DNA of 64,000 nt from Allolobophora icterica. Taxonomy: Eukaryota; Annelida; Clitellata; Crassiclitellata; Lumbricidae. Positions 34,817 through 44,275 of the stretch are shown piece after piece. The stretch covers positions 50,297,346-50,361,345 of the forward strand of contig OY744607.1 of the NCBI GenBank assembly GCA_963556255.1. The letters are read 5' to 3'. A program made the translations under genes and the position numbers. How positions within the stretch are numbered: position 1 is the first letter of the stretch; every line of letters starts with the position of its first letter. A model generated the notes under the pieces. That model saw only the letters and a list, made by a program, of their open reading frames with translations, searched no databases and had not been told where the DNA came from.

Positions 34817-36778
34817 CACGCATGCAAGCATGCATACATGCATACACATATACATGCATATATAACATACCTTACCTTTTTTCAAATTGCTCATCCACCA
34901 TAGACTGCCTCTCTGTCTTACGGACTGATTTTCTGGATATTGACCTGATTACGGCGTGGCTTTGGTGCGCCATCGGTTGATTCTTTCTGCATTAAGGACC
35001 GGCGCTATAGAAATTATTAATTAACAATAAAAGCAGTCATGGTTCGTACTTGGTTGTTGAACGTCGACGGTAGGTGGAGCCACTGGAAAAATGCCATAGG
35101 GGAGGCTGGCTGTCGACTCACGCCGTGGGTCTTTTGGCGTCTGTGCATGGTCGTCTGGGAAAATGCCATAGGGGAGACTGGCTGTCGACTGACGCCGTTG
35201 GTCGTTTTGTGAGTTTGCACCATCGACTGGGACAATGCCGTAGGGAAGACTGGCTGTCGACTGACGCCACGGGTCTTCTGGTGTCTTTGCATCGTCGTCT
35301 GGGAAAATGCCATAGGGGAGACTGGCTGTCGACTGACGCCGTGGGTCTTTTGGTGTCTTTGCATAGTCGACTGAACCCTGTCTGTCTCTGGTTCCTACAG
35401 ACAAACAAACGTGTAGAAATATCAATGAGTCATAATGAATAATTGTTATCGATTTACGGCATGCATCAGAGCTTTGTTTCCAAGACTTATTAAGTCGACG
35501 ATCACTGATCTCTGCTGCAAGTGGAGATTTCAAGGTCCCTTTCTTCTACACATCGACGCGAGATCAACGGGCTTTCCGGTGCATCGAACCTTCTCCTCCC
35601 CGAACAGTCTTCCTTTTAACTATACAGTATACATGTTCTGTTCCAATTGATATTCAGTTCAAACCACATTTTCTGGTTACCTAAAGTCTCACCTGCTTTG
35701 ATCAGATGGACAACCATGCAAGCAGTAAATATATAAATCATACCCTTCATATATTTATATGTAGTTAAGTAAGTTATGTGCTCGATAGTGTAGTGGTTAG
35801 CGTGCCGGACTGTCAACTGAGAGTTCCGGGGGTTCAAAACCCCCGCCAGGGCAAATCTTTGGTTCGAGGTTTCAACTCCACTTGCACCTCTAACCAACTC
35901 AGCTATACAGTACACTGACTTACACTGTCGGTGGGAAGATGAGACTGCGAGGAAGAGGACTGGCCACCCACCCTCATATGCTGAGGTTAAGACAATGAAA
36001 CCACTAACGCTTCATACTCATGGCTGTCTCAAAGGCAAGATTAAGGAACTGCTCTTCTTCTTCTTCCTTTTCTTCATCTTCTTCTTCTTCTTCTTCTTCT
36101 TCATCATATTCATCTTCATCTTCATCTACATCATCTACATATTCTTCTTCTTCTTCTAGGCCCGCCGACAGATATTCCGGGCCCCTAGGCAAGGCAGTCA
36201 CGGGCCCCTAAGCAGAGCAGTCACAGGCCCCTAGACAGAGCAGTCACGGCCCTTAAACTTAGGCTCTATGAGAAAGTATAAAAAAAAACAATTTGAAATA
36301 ATAAAAGTGCGGGTACGACCGTACATAATTATATTTATAATATATAACTATGATTTTATTCAGTTGTTAATTTTAAATTATGCTAATCAAAAAGCAACTT
36401 TTCGTTTATAAGGGCCCATAAAAATCGCCGGGGCCCTGGGCATTTGCCCCCTCCCCCAAACCCTCTCGGTGGGTCTGTCTACGTCTTCTTCTACATTGTA
36501 TTATGTAGTAGGACAATTAATATAGCGAATTTTTGACTTGAGTATGGGCTACCAACCGTATGGTTGTGACGTCGCCTGGATGGCAGCTGGTCCCACGAAT
36601 GCCGCTACCATCTTGGTTGCTGAGGCTACTGAGACGAGAGGAAGATGGTTGGCTTCGACGATTGTATGGTGGTTGTGTATGCCTCCGCGTTGACAGTGCT
36701 GGCAGAAGACGATGCCGCTGCACTCCAGGCATCTGTACTCGACGCCGTGCACTTTCCGACGGCATCCGTCACACCTCA
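26511..36778 (-). CDS. Gene C: ZZ zinc finger / repeat linker / ADP-ribosyltransferase, 5' end not found
   Basis: Seven phase-compatible minus-strand exons: 36557-36778 (ZZ finger: VRCDGC, YRCLEC, FCQHC, HNHH), 35050-35394, 33411-33539, 32900-33091, 30946-31097, 29945-30122, 26511-26791 (stop TAA). The 345-bp exon has four 24-residue repeats built on QSTASLPYGIFPDD followed by AKTPEDPWR-like residues; a related PYGMAPVAPP piece is in the 192-bp exon. The linker is Ser/Pro-rich and probably disordered. The last three exons form the ART domain: SKSDPEFKAVIQNM, RIENLRLYKTY, ILWHGTSAD, GFNRSYCGKNG, GDGVYFA, FQCRVLTG, YPEYVITL; lengths 152/178/281 equal those of gene B. The third triad position is Met (PTMFIVF), suggesting mono-ADP-ribosylation or no catalysis. 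The ZZ frame has an upstream in-frame stop and no ATG, so at least one 5' exon is missing from this model. The 36557 donor (GTTGGT) is weak but keeps phase. Confidence 0.8.
27046..27286. repeat. (CATA)n microsatellite
   Basis: Long CATA array with CATGCATG interruptions and a TAGGGGCCTA break, inside intron 6 of gene C (between 29945 and 26791). Confidence 0.97.
27287..29353. mobile_element. TAGGGTGG-type DNA transposon carrying a LINE
   Basis: Ends TAGGGTGGGGCAAA and TTTGCCCCACCCTA, flanked by the 8-bp repeat ATACATAA. The termini match the type in gene B (16740-18785), and the element occupies the equivalent intron of gene C. About 1.3 kb of its interior is a minus-strand LINE; no transposase was recognised. 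Confidence 0.75.
27560..28917 (-). mobile_element. CR1/L2-like LINE with reverse-transcriptase core
   Basis: The frame from 28858 has motif A (LFDISAAFDMVDHEILLQRL), then WFQSYLTDRTQ and a GVP block. After a frameshift comes LYADDAQLYVHG (YADD codons at about 28561-28574). The C-terminal part carries SYLGLAPKYLCDPL and PSLWNQLPHSARAA. The 3' tail is (ATACA)n. A ~190-bp tandem duplication repeats the TCACTGGGG-ACAAAT segment (27765 and 27950). 5'-truncated and frameshifted. Confidence 0.8.
29363..29893 (-). mobile_element. CR1/L2-like LINE C-terminus and 3' UTR
   Basis: Minus-strand frames have PPIDLRQLFTVQTLRSTRSS and LKFPNRHSHSSSTTLEQIP, then FHKSIPDSSSSPYLPRR. The 3' UTR contains the shared AGCTTATTCAC and CAGCGCCC words. 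Broken by frameshifts. Confidence 0.7.
30373..30583. mobile_element. hAT-type MITE CAGGCCCGG, perfect 8-bp TSD
   Basis: TIRs CAGGCCCGG and CCGGGCCTG with CGTGGGGT at 30365-30372 and 30584-30591. Subterminal GGGCCGCCGATTTTT blocks occur in both orientations. In intron 5 of gene C. Confidence 0.92.
31435..31545 (-). repeat. tRNA-derived SINE-like fragment
   Basis: The minus strand has a box A-like GAGCCGATTGGTAGAA and a box B-like GGGTTCGAACC about 45 bases apart, with a TGTAACA loop. It then diverges, with no good acceptor stem. Reads as a SINE head or tRNA relic. Confidence 0.5.
31620..31692. repeat. (CATA)n-like repeat
   Basis: Imperfect CATA/CATG repeats flanking the mariner insertion; resumes weakly after 32757. 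Confidence 0.85.
31695..32756 (+). mobile_element. Mariner-like transposon with ~260-bp inverted repeats
   Basis: Starts CAGGGTGGGCCAAAAAAA and ends with its complement; TA at 31693-31694 and 32757-32758. The inverted repeats extend to about 31952 and from about 32492, including ATATTTCGGCC and GTGGACTCAGTAAAAG. A ~540-bp core holds broken transposase sequence ending in PDLNPLDYHAWGVMLEKY and KPKTIRELKVAL, the typical mariner C-terminal catalytic-Asp region. Frameshifts make it inactive. In intron 4 of gene C. Confidence 0.92.
34592..34862. repeat. (CATA)n microsatellite
   Basis: Long CATA array with scattered variants in an intron of gene C. Confidence 0.97.
35779..35853 (+). pseudogene. 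tRNA-Asp-like sequence
   Basis: Box A-like ATAGTGTAGTGGTTAGCG, a CTGTCAA anticodon loop (GTC) and a T-arm GGGGG-TTCAAAA-CCCCC with a perfect stem. The anticodon stem does not pair next to the loop, and only about five of seven acceptor pairs form, so this is a tRNA pseudogene or SINE head rather than a working tRNA. Confidence 0.5.
36048..36160. repeat. (CTT)n-rich simple repeat
   Basis: CTT/CAT triplets; apparent poly-Ser or poly-Glu frames are artefacts. Confidence 0.9.
36155..36480. mobile_element. Possible MITE with GGCCC ends
   Basis: Ends AGGCCCGCCGACAG and CGGTGGGTCTGTC are roughly inverted, with GGGCCCC blocks inside and a threefold CAGTCACGG repeat near 36195. No clean target duplication. 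Lies just downstream of the ZZ exon of gene C. Confidence 0.4.
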
Positions 36779-37261
36779 CTGATAGCAACCATGTCCGTTA
36801 CGCATGAAGATTTCTGACTTGACTCACTTAAACGCCTAATTGGTCTCTTTTTATACCATATTCACATTATATTATGTAAAACCTAAAATTTATTATTTGA
36901 ATATAATATGATAATGTATAATAATATGTGATAAAATCTGATTATATATGAAGGTGATATGTTAATATATGCTAATTTACGATAATGTTTTATACTACCA
37001 GCTATTTATAACTGGGAAAAACAGCCGTACGTCTGTGAGTGATGTCACGTGCTTAAGCAATTCACGAAAACTGTTGTAATTGTAATTGTAATCTGACATT
37101 TATAAAGCGCCATTTCAAGAAAACACCCATCAGTGGCGCTCTTAAACTTTCAACTTAAGCTGATCTCCTTAATAACGTTTCTCATACAATAATTAGGTTG
37201 ACTGAAGAATACCGAAAGTAGAATCAGTTATTAAAACATTTTATAGCAATATATTTCAGAA

Positions 37262-37480
37262 AAGTAAATATGAAAGACAGCGAGCGAGAGAGACAAAGGG
37301 AGAGAGAGAGCGAGAAAGAGAGACAGAGACAGAGATACAAAGAGAGAGAGAAAGAGAGAGCAAGCGAGAGAGAAAGAGAGACAGACACACACACACAGAC
37401 ACATACATAGACAGAGACACAGAAACACAGAGAGAGACAAACAGAGACACACAGACAGAAACAGAGACTGAGACAGAGAG
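37262..37480. repeat. GA/CA-rich simple repeat
   Basis: GAGA and ACAC-rich tract; Leu/Ser-rich frames are artefacts. Confidence 0.9.
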
Positions 37481-38699
37481 GAATTGTGCACTATTAAAGC
37501 TTGTACGTACTACTGTAATGAACTTGTCTTTCAGGTTTTCAGAATCTCAGGTGTACATGTAGATCTCCGTTGGGCGTTTCTTAAAGTCTGACACGAGATC
37601 GTCTATCGTCTATGAAGTGCATTAAAAGATCTTCAACGTAATCTAATCCAATTTAATCACTTCTGTAGCGCCATTATCGTAATCCACAAGGCATCAATTG
37701 GAGTTAAAACGTGGTATGTAAGAAATCGCAAATCGTTCGAGACGCCTTCGTCGAAATCCTGTTCTCCGTTGCAATTCATAGACCAACTTTCTACATTGTA
37801 TTTCTCCCCTTTGTTGTGACCTTAAATCGATCGAGCGAGACGTTTGAAAGGACGAGTAGGGCAGATTTTCACCTGTAGAAGCCTCCTTTGTATACGCTTA
37901 GAGCCTTTGTAAGTGGGCCAACCCGGCCAAGGGATAGGTCTCGACTTGTGAGGAGCTTCAGATGGTTTTATGACGATGTTTAACTGGGAATTCCAAAACG
38001 AACGGATATGATAGTAAAACGCAGCTATTTCTATATTTCGACAATGCGGATGTAGGACTTACAATTTCAATTTAGTCCAGCTTTGGCCGACTACACTCGA
38101 AGAAGACGTTCCGAAAAGCTGTCTATAGAGATACGTTAACCTATATACATATTCATAAGCGTATGTGTGTCTGTTCGTCCGTTTGTCCGTCCGTCTGTCG
38201 TCTTACATCTTTGTAAGTATGTATGTGTGTATGTATGCATGCGTCTTTTGTATGTATTTATCTAAGTAGGCTTGCATGTGAATATTTTGTATGTACGTAA
38301 GTGGATAATTAATTGGAGACTTGGAGTGCCATTAAACGTCATATAGATCTCCACTTGAGCCTTGCAAACAGACGTGAGTGACATGGACCTTATGTGCTTC
38401 TTGTAAGAATGAACTTGTCGTTATTATTAGGCCATTATTTGTTCACCCGAAGTATCGATGACCTCTCAGCCTTCAAAACTAGGCCTTTGTCCAGAGATAG
38501 GAAGGGTGCTATTCTGGAACGGCTTCATTATTATTATTATTATTTTAAATTCCACGAGGTAAAAATGATCCCTCAGGGACTTCAAGATTAGAAGTTATTA
38601 TTTTTATTTATTATTATTATTACTTTTTTAGCCCCGAGGTATACAGGATCCTTCAGGGACTTCAATATTAACTAATGTAAAAAAAAGTGTCCGGAATGG

Positions 38700-38771
38700 C
38701 CCTATTCATCTGTTTCCTGGCTGGCGAAAGTACCCTGGCTGGCGAAAGTACCCTGGCTGGCGAAAGTACCC

Positions 38772-38869
<98 letters not shown>

Positions 38870-38880
38870 GTTATTATTAT
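38700..38880. repeat. 18-bp triple repeat joined to (ATT)n
   Basis: Three copies of CTGGCTGGCGAAAGTACC at about 38718-38771, then about 108 bases of ATT repeats. Confidence 0.9.
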
Positions 38881-39138
38881 TTTTTTTTGTCGCCCGAGGT
38901 ACCAAGGATCCCTCAGGCTCTAAGAAACTATATCAAGTTAGAGGTTCTCGTCCCCCATGTGCTGATCGAAAGAGCCCCTAAATGCCACGGCGTTGAACCG
39001 TTGCGTGCAAACAGACAGGCGCTGAAAAAGATGAGTCGTCTCGCGGGGGTCGCCCGTGGCCTGCGTGTTGCGGCGGCCCACCTCTTGTATATTATCCCTC
39101 AGGGACTTCAGAGGCCCAGACCCTATACTGCCCACCTC
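38881..39138 (-). mobile_element. Probable SINE/retroposon body with (AAT)n tail
   Basis: On the minus strand this body runs into the AAT tail at 38772-38880. Its end (CTGAGGGATCC.TGGTACCTCG) recurs near 38560 and 38630, again next to ATT tracts, and TCCCTCAGGGACTTCA near 39100 is a further copy. Family unnamed. Confidence 0.45.
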
Positions 39139-39350
<212 letters not shown>

Positions 39351-39520
39351 CATTTATTAAGCGCCAATATATAATAACCAAGTATCAAACAATAGCGCTG
39401 AGCAATTATTGTAAATAAGGACTTGCTCAAGGTCCTACACAATAACCGTCTCAGAGGAGGAGGCCCAGACCCTATACTGCCGCGTTATAAGGCGAGCACT
39501 CTAACCAGTACAACTCATAG
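39351..39520 (-). mobile_element. tRNA-derived SINE with long (AAT)n tail
   Basis: The minus strand starts with tRNA-like box A (TGGTTAGAGTGCTCGCC) and a CTTATAA loop. Next come a degenerate box B and the body AGGACCTTGAGCAAGTCC ... GCGCTTAATAAATGC, then the AAT tail. A second copy is at 43207-43350. Confidence 0.65.
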
Positions 39521-39910
39521 TAAACTTACACAACGCACATCTCAAAACCACGACGAGCTAACCTGTCCCAATGTTCAGGTGGTTTTGCCCAATTGCGGAA
39601 GTAGTTTCTCGATCGTCTGACCCCAAATGTTGACTTTTCATTCTCGCTGTTCAATGTGGAATTACGAAATACGAACAGAACTGAACACATTGATGCGTGC
39701 ACAACGAGCGATAACACGAAGATCATATGACAACCCTCTGCACAACCTGACTGAAGCCACTTTGTACTTTGATTACGAATCTTGAGTCTCGACTACGCTT
39801 TCGCTTCAAGCGACCATTGATTGTTGCCTTGGAGATTATGATAACGTCGCTAGATAAGTCACTACTGGTAGATAAGAGAGATTAGATTAGATTAGGCGAG
39901 TCAATTTTGA

Positions 39911-40023
<113 letters not shown>

Positions 40024-40479
40024 GCGATATCGGAAGGCATCCTTAACGTATATTCTAACCTGGGAAGGCGTGAAACGTCTAGTTATCCTTGCAAAGGTTT
40101 CTTCAATCTGCACAACCCCTTTATCTGACTAAGGCTAATTTGTATTCTGACTGTTCTCAACATAATACTAAAGTGTCTAATGAAGAGTAGACATTGTTTT
40201 TACGAACGTGGTCCATACACTCAGAGGAATTGCCCGCCGCTCCTGAGAACTATTATTGAAAGTACCTTCAAAATTACCATAATAAGACTTTTCGACGAAA
40301 AAGACGAGTGTTAGATTTACATGACATCATTGCTGCAGCATATTAAATTTGGTTGGTCTAATCTATCGATTGATTCGATTCTGAGTCATTGTTTTATAGT
40401 CCTTCACCTGAAGAGAATGATAAGTACGATCTGAGGGTTCAATAAATGCGTCATTTGTTTATCGTTCTATGTACCATTC

Positions 40480-41410
40480 CCTCCGCCGCATTCGACCTTG
40501 AGACTGCACCCACTATCGCTATCTCCGTTGTCCACTCAAAGTTTGATTACTGTGGTAATGGCAATGGTTTGTGCAAATTTATATAGCGCCACTTCAAGAA
40601 AACTCATCAGAAGCGCTCACAACCAAACAAACTGATACCACGATCGAACAAAAAGGTCTTTAAGCGTTTGCGGAAAAGAGGCAATATTACTGCAATTCCC
40701 TTTTCCTCAACCTCGAATCCACCCAAATGAAGCGTCTACAACTCATCGAAAACCCTCTCGTCCGAGCTGTTACGAGGACACCAAGCATAACCATATCACT
40801 CCCATCCTAAAATCAATTCACTGGCTGAAAATCCCTGAGCGCATCCACTTCAAAGTCCTATCGATTACCTATAACTCATTATAAAACTCCCAGCCAAAGT
40901 AGGCTACCTTAGCAAATTCTTCACCATCCAGCCACCGGTGTACCCGATCATCCTCATATCTTACTCTCTACCTCCCCCCCCCCGATCACTACTCTCCTCA
41001 AGTTTTCCAACCGATCCATATCCCACACCGCACCTCAACTCTGGAACAAACTTCCCTCTGAATTCCTTATATTCTTAGTTCCTTCACGAAAACCGCCACT
41101 CACCCACCGTCATCTATCTCGGGCTCCTCTACTCATCACTCCACAGACCTTCCACTCCAAATTAAAGTCTCACCTGTTTAAGAATTCCTACCCTAATCCT
41201 CCGCCTTCCTATAGCTTTCTCGTCGGCAACTAAACCCACCGTAACAGCTGCTCTGCCTCCTCCTCTCTGTGGTCTTCATGGCAACCGGACTCGTACCTCC
41301 ACTGGACATCAATCCCTGGAAAACCCCTCTGATGCGATGCAGCGCTCGTTACTAAGCTTAGCGTTAGATTAGCGCTTAAGAAATTTAGAATTTACGATTA
41401 CAATTACGAT
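40480..41410 (+). mobile_element. CR1/L2-like LINE 3' half, with a nested 133-bp insertion
   Basis: Broken frames follow the family order: SVVHSKFDY, SLFLNLESTQMKRLQLI, an IPHRTSTLEQ-type segment and a region matching SKLKSHLFKNSYP of 43135-43205. The 3' end is GATTACAATTACGATTA. A foreign 133-bp piece at 40553-40685 is flanked by ATTACTG repeats (40546-40552, 40686-40692) and contains ATATAGCGCCA, seen in other short retroposons here. Confidence 0.72.
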
Positions 41411-41635
41411 TATAGTATGGTGTCTATATTTTCACAGGATTCCCCAGATGGCGACACGCTTTCTAGTTGCGCTAAAACATGAGAATCAAAAAGTTGACGT
41501 TTTTGGAACTTTCACTCGGTTGATTACACCCGGGTTGTTTGGCGGGTGAATTTCTCCCATCGAGTTTTCGCTTTGAAATCCTTTCGCTTTGCACTCACTG
41601 CATAGATCATAATCGACGCAATTGTTACACTTGTA

Positions 41636-41666
<31 letters not shown>

Positions 41667-41830
41667 TTTATTCTTTAATTAAGCGCCTGCAAACGCACTG
41701 CGCTGTACATGTACATGTTATGCGATAAACCTTAACTACTAACAGAACAGACAGCCTGCAATACACGGCGCAAATTGCAGCCTACAAAGCATGTCCGCCT
41801 ATGGGACTCGATCTCTGTACCTCTCGCATA

Positions 41831-42669
41831 GGGACCTGCGAAGCTTCGATATTCGATTCGAAAACGAATCGGACGGCGGTATTCGATTCGATTCGAAAAT
41901 GAAGTCATGATTCGAAATACTTTCGAATCGTTTTTTTTAAAATGATAACGACTTTGTTGTAAACTAGGCCTAGTTGTTTAAAAATTACGGCTGCTGATTA
42001 ATCGCCGTTAACTCGACGACAGCAAACCCTCTGCAAGAAAAGGGTTTATAAGCTTAATTAGAAAGTTATGCTCCGCTTATATTAGATGTATGTAATGTAC
42101 AGTACACCAAAGTGCGGTTATGCAATTGGTACAATAAAGAATATGTATATTTACTTAACTCATGAATTATTTGTGCTATTTTTTAATTTTATTAAATAGT
42201 TTAATGTTTAGTTTAATTCAGTGCTTTTTTTCTAGAAAAAAAGGTTCCGGAACTGAACAATAGGTTCCGGAACTGAACAATTGTGGAAGGGCTAAACTCC
42301 CGAGAAAAACGGGATTGGGGGTCGGCAGGGGTCTCAATAAACACTGAAAACAGTTCACAATATTGAAATTAAATTAAAATAACTAAATTATTGTTTTTGT
42401 TATTAAAATAAAAAAGTAATTTTTTAGTAGCTGAAAAAAGTGCGGGAACGCCGTTCCGGCGCGTTCCGGCTGAAAAAAGCACTGGTTTGATTTTAAACTG
42501 CAGAAAAGTTATTGATATATTGATACAGTGATGCGCCTGTGCTATCAAGCTTTATGAATATAAAACTGGTACCCGCCGATTCGATTCGAGATTCGATTCG
42601 AATTCGAACCTTTACTCCCGATTCGATTCGAGATTCGATTCGACTGAAAATTTGTGATTCGCAGGTCCC
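41831..42669. mobile_element. DNA element GGGACCTGCGAA, TA duplication
   Basis: TIRs GGGACCTGCGAA and TTCGCAGGTCCC with TA on both sides (41829-41830, 42670-42671). Subterminal ATTCGATTCGAA-type repeats lie at both ends. The TA duplication suggests a Tc1/mariner-type MITE. Interrupted by the MITE at 42219-42484. Confidence 0.75.
42219..42484. mobile_element. hAT-type MITE CAGTGCTTTTTT, second copy
   Basis: Same family as 21788-22054 in opposite orientation. The flanks GTTTAATT and GTTTGATT match at seven of eight positions. Inserted within the TA-type element. Confidence 0.88.
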
Positions 42670-42701
42670 TACTGTCTCGCACTCTACGCCAGATGTTATC
42701 C

Positions 42702-43058
42702 AGGGACGTCATTTGGGGGGGGCAAGGGGGGGCATTTGCCCCCCCTGATTTTTGAAAAAATTTTTTTTTTAAAAAGCTGGAACAAGAAAAGGAGGAAGAA
42801 GAAAGGGGTAAAAAAGAAAAAAATGATACTCAAATTTATGGAATTATTATATAGGGCCTACTATTAACTAAACTAGAGTCTGCATAGGTTTTTTCACAAG
42901 ACAAAGGGGAGGGGCACATTATGCAGTTTTCCCCCTGAAAATCGTGAAGAAACACCCAAAAGCTGTAAAATTTCTTCGCGCGGAGCGCGGAAAAAATTTT
43001 TTACGTCTTTTTTGACGTCCTTCCCCCCCCCCCTGAAAAAAGCTGAAATGACGTCCCT
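42702..43058. mobile_element. MITE AGGGACGTCATTT with 10-bp TSD
   Basis: TIRs AGGGACGTCATTT and AAATGACGTCCCT, flanked by GATGTTATCC at 42692-42701 and 43059-43068. Duplications of 9-10 bp are typical of MULE/Mutator elements. G-rich and C-rich subterminal tracts, no transposase. Confidence 0.85.
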
Positions 43059-43134
43059 GATGTTATCCAATAGGCGCTATCGGATTCCTCGCACTTCGCC
43101 ATTGCAGTCATCGCATAACACTCCAAAATGCAAG

Positions 43135-43205
43135 GCTAGGGATCCTCTACTCATCACCCCACAGGCTTTCCACTCCAAACTGAAGTCTCACCTCTTTAAG
43201 AATTC
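43135..43205 (+). mobile_element. CR1/L2-like LINE C-terminal fragment
   Basis: Encodes LLITPQAFHSKLKSHLFKNS, the C-terminus typical of this LINE family. It abuts the ZZ relic. Confidence 0.65.
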
Positions 43206-43206
43206 C

Positions 43207-43350
43207 TACCCTAACCATCAAATATCAAACAATAGCGCTGAGTAATTATTGTAAATGAAGGACTTGCTCAAGGTCCCTACAGGCTACACAATAGCGAGGC
43301 TCAAACCCCTACTCCCCGCGTTATAAGGCGAGCGATCTAACCAGGAATCG
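43207..43350 (-). mobile_element. tRNA-derived SINE, second copy
   Basis: Minus-strand box A TGGTTAGATCGCTCG, CTTATAA loop, box B GGGTTTGAGCCTCG, then the AGGGACCTTGAGCAAGTCC body as in 39351-39520. No AAT tail. Confidence 0.68.
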
Positions 43351-43510
43351 TAATCGTAATCGTAATCTCGAAATTTCTACAGCGCCCACAAAAGCGAAGA
43401 CGCGGGAACCAGCTTATTCACAGGCGCTCAATAAAATCAGAATCGTTAGGCGGGATGGGTGGGTGAAATCAGTTCCAGGTCAAGATCCAAAGTGTCAGTC
43501 AGGCAGGCAG
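43351..43510 (-). mobile_element. CR1/L2-like LINE 3' end
   Basis: Shared 3' UTR: starts AATCGTAATCGTAATCTCG and contains CTACAGCGCCC and ACCAGCTTATTCACAGG. Confidence 0.65.
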
Positions 43511-43563
43511 TACATTAAATTATAAGGCATCTCATATCCGAATCTCGATTCTTTGCTCACCCT

Positions 43564-43960
43564 TCATGACTGTGGGAATTGTGGAAAAAGACTGGGGGTA
43601 GGGGGTTGAACATTTTATCTGTATTTTGCAAATTGATGTAAAAAAATTGAAAGCAGCCGATTTCAACGCTAGCAGTTTTGCAAGTCAGACTCGAGTCAAA
43701 ATCAATTCCTTTGTTGAGAAGATTCAAAATGCATGTATAATAGGCCTACACCATGGAATTTTTTTCGGCAAGAGTCAAATAATTCTAAATCACACATATC
43801 TGTGGATGTACAGCTATGTTTGTTAGTGTATGAAGGGCAGGGTGGGAATTGTCGAGGGGTTGAGGTTCAATCCCCTAGTCTTTGTTACGACCCCAACAGT
43901 TAAGTCTTCATTGTACACCCTAGGAGGTCGTTTCCAGCCCCTCAGTTGTGCCAGTGTATA
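43564..43960. mobile_element. Copies of the CAGGGTGAGAATTGT MITE family
   Basis: GACTGTGGGAATTGTGGAAAA at 43566 matches one end of the family. GCAGGGTGGGAATTGTCGAGG near 43838 is the other end and runs rightward as in 53646. Exact boundaries are unclear; two partial copies may abut. Confidence 0.5.
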
Positions 43961-44275
43961 CGTTGAGTCTTCCCTGTGCCTTGCGCTAGAACTGTATTGG
44001 GCTTCCGGGTGTTGTCGATTGCTGCTCGGAAGCTTTGGAATTCCCTGCACCGTCCTGTGCGTTCAGTCAGTTCTCTGTGTCTTTCAGATCTAGCATAGCA
44101 CTGACCTCTTTTAATTCGCTTTCCCACCGTAGTCTTATTCTCTGGTTTCCCTGACAATTGCATCTCGACCGTGCTTCTCCAAAGGATTATAAATCTTGAC
44201 CACGGTTTTACTTGGAGCGACCATAGATCGGTGCTTTGTACGTTATGATAACGGCGCTACAGAAGTCATTAGATT
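43961..44275 (+). mobile_element. CR1-like LINE C-terminus and 3' UTR
   Basis: One frame resembles the FR(S)S LINE C-terminus: CSEALEFPAPSCAFSQFS, SFRSSIALTSFNSLSH. Next comes TGGAGCGACCATAGATCGG and an end CGCTACAGAAGTCATTAG. A similar GGAGCGACCACAGGG stretch occurs in the LINE at 2896-3712. Confidence 0.5.

Larger units (their letters stand above)
41636..43078 (-). mobile_element. tRNA-derived SINE hosting three DNA transposons
   Basis: Removing the nested elements leaves a ~230-bp minus-strand SINE: a tRNA-like head (TATTGGATAACATCTGG; box B GATCGAGTCCC), a body ending GCGCTTAATTAAAGAATAAA, and an (AAT)n tail at 41636-41664. It is inserted in the ZZ exon; a clear target duplication is not visible. 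Confidence 0.65.
41521..43130 (-). pseudogene. ZZ zinc-finger exon relic split by nested transposons
   Basis: The first half of the exon (43079-43130) reads LHFGVLCDDCNGEVRGIR. The second half (41521-41635) reads YKCNNCVDYDLCSECKAKG and then MGEIHPPNNPG. Together they align with the second ZZ exon of genes A and B in one frame, but are separated by 1.44 kb of inserted DNA. A possible acceptor (CCCTAG) precedes the first half. This is a fourth member of the ZZ array, or a lost exon of gene C. Confidence 0.82.

Noticed and set aside
34551..34980. Long repetitive frames on both strands
   Set aside because: (CATA)n array in an intron of gene C.
35779..35853. Functional tRNA-Asp gene
   Set aside because: Anticodon stem cannot pair next to the loop and the acceptor stem has mismatches, so kept only as a tRNA-like pseudogene.
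36004..36201. Glu-rich acidic frame
   Set aside because: CTT repeat read on the minus strand; no conserved neighbours or splice support.
37231..37491. Leu/Ser-rich frame resembling a membrane protein
   Set aside because: Antisense of a GA/CA simple repeat; hydrophobicity is an artefact of composition.
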